Made by a program: the position numbers and the translations under genes. This document shows, piece after piece, positions 49,875 to 51,629 of a stretch of 51,629 nt of DNA. A model generated the notes under the pieces. That model was not told the DNA's origin. It did no database searches and saw only the letters and a list, made by a program, of their open reading frames with translations. Location: positions 1-51,629 of the forward strand of contig NZ_JBLJBV010000034.1 in NCBI RefSeq assembly GCF_047638075.1, read 5' to 3'. How positions within the stretch are numbered: position 1 is the stretch's first letter; each line of letters opens with the position of its first letter. The stretch is from UBA6197 sp047638075. GTDB lineage: Bacteria > Pseudomonadota > Alphaproteobacteria > Rhodobacterales > Rhodobacteraceae.

Positions 49875-50299
49875 GGACTGGTCTCGCCCTGATCAGCCAC
49901 CGCTTGCTTTTGGCATTTGCAGATTGCCAGACAAACCGCCTAAGTCGCGCCTTGTCGGTTGGGACGGGACCACCTGAACCTGCCCCTTGCAAGCAATACC
50001 CGCCCGCAAAAAGACCGGACATGGCCACGAACATGGCGACGGGCAAGGCACGGCGCAGTCCGCATCGCAACGACGCGCGGCCTGGCTGCGGCAGCCACCG
50101 CAGAGGTTAATCGCGCCAATAGGCCCCTGCATTTGCGCGCAGGCCGTATCAACGCCCAACAAAGCAAGGATCAGCACCAGAACCGACAGCGCCGCAACCC
50201 CCGGCTGAACAACGGACGCAATAGCGCCACGCGACAGAAAATATGGCGGTGCAGCGCCCGTTTGATTTGCGGGCATCGCGGTGCCTCGGTAATCCTCTC
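49875..50299. other. Stretch without a supported gene
   Basis: About 425 bases. A minus-strand frame (49893-50276) has a hydrophobic run (VAALSVLVLILALLGVDTACA) but a cysteine- and proline-rich remainder, no ribosome-binding site and no family resemblance. The overlapping frames are equally open. Together with the IS debris at the right this suggests decayed DNA. Confidence 0.5.
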
Positions 50300-50400
50300 G
50301 AAGTTAGGGAGCTGCGAAAGCAGGATTTTTTCGGCACGCTGACTGAGGAAGGTCCGAATGAAGATGACAAGATATAGCGACGCTCAGATCCTTGCGATCG
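50300..50400 (+). mobile_element. IS3-family left-end remnant with start of orfA
   Basis: ATG at 50358 opens MKMTRYSDAQILAI, the standard beginning of IS3-family OrfA proteins (IS407-like group). It is preceded by a short leader (GAGGAAGGTCCGA). The similarity stops at about 50395-50400, where the sequence passes into IS110 DNA on the other strand. Only about 14 codons of orfA remain. The left boundary at 50300 is approximate. Confidence 0.6.
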
Positions 50401-50625
50401 AGCAACAGACCGCGCATCTGGCGCACCAGTGCAGTCCTGTGATTGACAAGGCGGCGGCGCGCCCGATGCAGGGCTAGAATGTCTTGCTGCTCCTCGGACT
50501 TGGCAGGCACGAACTTCATGTTCGGCAGCATCAGGGCAGTGCAGATGGCCTTTGCATCGTTCTGGTCATTCTTCTGATGCCCGACGAAGGGTTTGACATA
50601 ATGCGGGGCGATCGCCTTAAGGCTT
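50400..50625 (-). pseudogene. IS110-family transposase fragment B
   Basis: The minus strand encodes LKAIAPHYVKPFVGHQKND, then QNDAKAICTALMLPNMKFVPAKSEEQQDILALHRARRRL in family order (cited in part), followed by VRQMRGLLLDR. This is the middle of the N-terminal DEDD domain of an IS110 transposase. Both the start and the catalytic C-terminal half are missing. It is not a continuation of fragment A: it repeats, with different residues, the segment that A already contains. Confidence 0.7.
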
Positions 50626-50977
50626 GCTGATCTTCTGACTTTGGCACGACAGACCGCATCTCAGGACGCTGCGCCGCAATCACGATCGCCTCGGCGTCGG
50701 ATGCATCATTCTTTTGCCGCTTGACGAACGGGCGCACATATTGCGGTGCCATCAGCTTTACCTCATGCGCAGGCTTGATCATCTCGCGCGCCCAGTAATA
50801 AGCGCTGCCGCAAGCCTCCAGCACGGCAACCGAAGGCGGCTGATCTGCCATGAACTTTCGAAACCGAGAGCGCGCCAGCTTCGTGCGGAATTTGAGTTGG
50901 CCTGACATCGACGCGCCATGCAGTTGGAATACGGCCTTTGCATCGCGAAGACCTGGAAAGGTAGGCTGCTTTCGCAT
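50618..50977 (-). pseudogene. IS110-family transposase fragment A
   Basis: The fragment starts at ATG 50977 (MRKQPTFPGLRDAKAVFQLHG) and runs through AVLEACGSAYYWAREMI, LMAPQYVRPFVKRQKNDAS and PKSEDQQ. These are the N-terminal DEDD-domain motifs of IS110 transposases, with the Glu of LEACGSA and the Asp residues of KNDASDAEAI intact. It breaks off near 50618, where fragment B begins. A full transposase has about 340 residues; some 120 remain. Confidence 0.75.
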
Positions 50978-51064
50978 CAGAATGACCCCTTGAAGGGTTG
51001 CCCAAGCCTACCAGATCACGCCATGAGCGGCAGATTTTTCAGGCGTTTCTCAACTCTGTTTCGT

Positions 51065-51093
51065 GACGGACCCTGCGTGCTGCGCGGTCCGTC
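51065..51093. terminator. Hairpin downstream of the DUF1254-type gene
   Basis: GACGGACC and GGTCCGTC form a perfect 8-bp stem around a 13-nt GC-rich loop. It lies 14 nt beyond the original end of the minus-strand gene, where a terminator would be expected, but the T-run is poor. Confidence 0.4.
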
Positions 51094-51106
51094 ATGTTGT
51101 TTGAAA

Positions 51107-51629
51107 TTACTCGCTGATTGGCTCCAGATCTCCGGGCTTCCAGCTCTTGTTGAACCACGGTTCCAGCGGTACCTAAAGCCGGAAGCCGACGAAATAATCC
51201 TTGCCCGGCATGGTCTGTACCCAGTTGGCCTCATGCCCTTCCGGAGCCTTGGGGCCGAACCACATGGTGACGGACCCGTCCGCACCCACGCTCAGCGCCT
51301 TGTCGTTGCTGTCCACACCTGCCAGCTTCTGATCCGTCTCCAGAAGTGACCGGGTCTGGTTGTCATAGACAACGAAGGACCAGAAATCCTTGGCCGGAAC
51401 CGGGCCGGGAAGCGTGATCTTGTAGGTCTTGCCGCCGTCAAGGAAATCGCCGTTGGAATCACGGGTCGTCATGGCATAGGCCGACCCCGCGCCCGCCTTC
51501 TTCAAGGTCATCGCCGGGGTGATGCCGGTGAATCCGTAGAAGAACATCGTGGCCGCATCCATCAACTGCTCAGGGCCGTAACACCTTCGGAATGACGCTG
51601 ATTGAGAGGCTATGGCCACCTGCGCAGCC
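51107..51629 (-). pseudogene. DUF1254/DUF1214 protein, broken and cut by the window edge
   Basis: The C-terminal domain of the DUF1254/DUF1214 family, which are usually exported proteins of unknown function. Visible motifs are ATMFFYGFTGITPAM, DGGKTYKITLPGPVPAKDFW, SFVVYDNQTRS and WFGPKAPEGHEANWVQT. The open frame stops at a TAG (51173-51175) where the family has LRLYGPLEPWF. The same frame then continues with VPLEPWFNKSWKPGDLEP to a TAA at 51107-51109, so a point mutation has removed the last 20 or so residues. The 5' part near 51590-51629 (VAIASQSASFRRCYG) does not look like the family and may be foreign. Confidence 0.7.

Noticed and set aside
49438..50276. Minus-strand frames of 210 and 127 codons opposite and beyond the entericidin-like gene
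   Set aside because: The longer one runs antisense through the lipoprotein gene. Neither has a ribosome-binding site or family signature.
1..51629. tRNA, rRNA or CRISPR arrays
   Set aside because: No cloverleaf-like segment, rRNA signature or regularly spaced repeat was seen in the gaps between genes.

Overview
The window looks like a chromosomal segment of an alphaproteobacterium of the order Rhodobacterales (Roseobacter group). It is GC-rich. It carries the alphaproteobacterial cell-cycle regulators CckA, CtrA and SciP, an LpxI-type lipid A pathway, and several small proteins of a kind common in that group. No tRNA, rRNA or CRISPR array was found. Both ends are mobile-element debris: an IS66 transposase tail with its terminal repeat at the left, and a mosaic of IS3 and IS110 fragments plus a broken DUF1254-type gene at the right.

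Layout, left to right. 1-371: IS66 remnant. 466-7575 (minus strand): cckA, an RsmB-type rRNA methyltransferase, guaB, a TehA/SLAC1-type channel and a FemAB-like acyltransferase. 7622-14673 (plus): a small membrane protein, two EamA transporters flanking a FadL-type outer-membrane channel, a P-loop protein, metA, a TetR regulator and an aminotransferase. 14865-21413 (mostly minus): hisI, a NifU/IscU-like scaffold (plus strand), a 39-residue membrane protein, recG, ligA, ctrA and sciP. 21544-22677: mnmA (plus). 22674-29007 (minus): the envelope cluster bamA-skp-fabZ-lpxA-lpxI-lpxB. 29136-37859: small and unassigned proteins, a glycosyltransferase-like protein, metY, a 1037-residue proline/alanine-rich protein with secretion-system-like ends, and a KefB-type antiporter. 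37982-46255: a HutC-like regulator divergent from an operon of CoA-transferase, acyl-CoA dehydrogenase and urocanate hydratase, followed by a polar amino-acid ABC importer. 46513-49824: a two-component pair, an SDR dehydrogenase and an entericidin-type lipoprotein.

Two systems stand out. First, cckA and ctrA each have a CtrA-type motif (TTAA-N7-TTAA or one base away) 52-53 nt upstream of the best-supported start codon, and sciP lies directly upstream of ctrA. This suggests CtrA feedback on its own phosphorelay. Second, urocanate hydratase is in one tight operon with a CaiB-type CoA-transferase and an acyl-CoA dehydrogenase, behind a HutC-like regulator and without hutH, hutI or hutG nearby. 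The arrangement would fit a route that turns imidazolepropionate (dihydrourocanate) into urocanate through CoA thioesters. This is an inference from gene content, not a demonstrated pathway.

Other points: MetA has the glutamate that marks acetyl-CoA users, and MetY (an O-acetylhomoserine enzyme) is also here. A 24-nt motif occurs twice downstream of stop codons. Several genes too short for routine annotation have good ribosome-binding sites.
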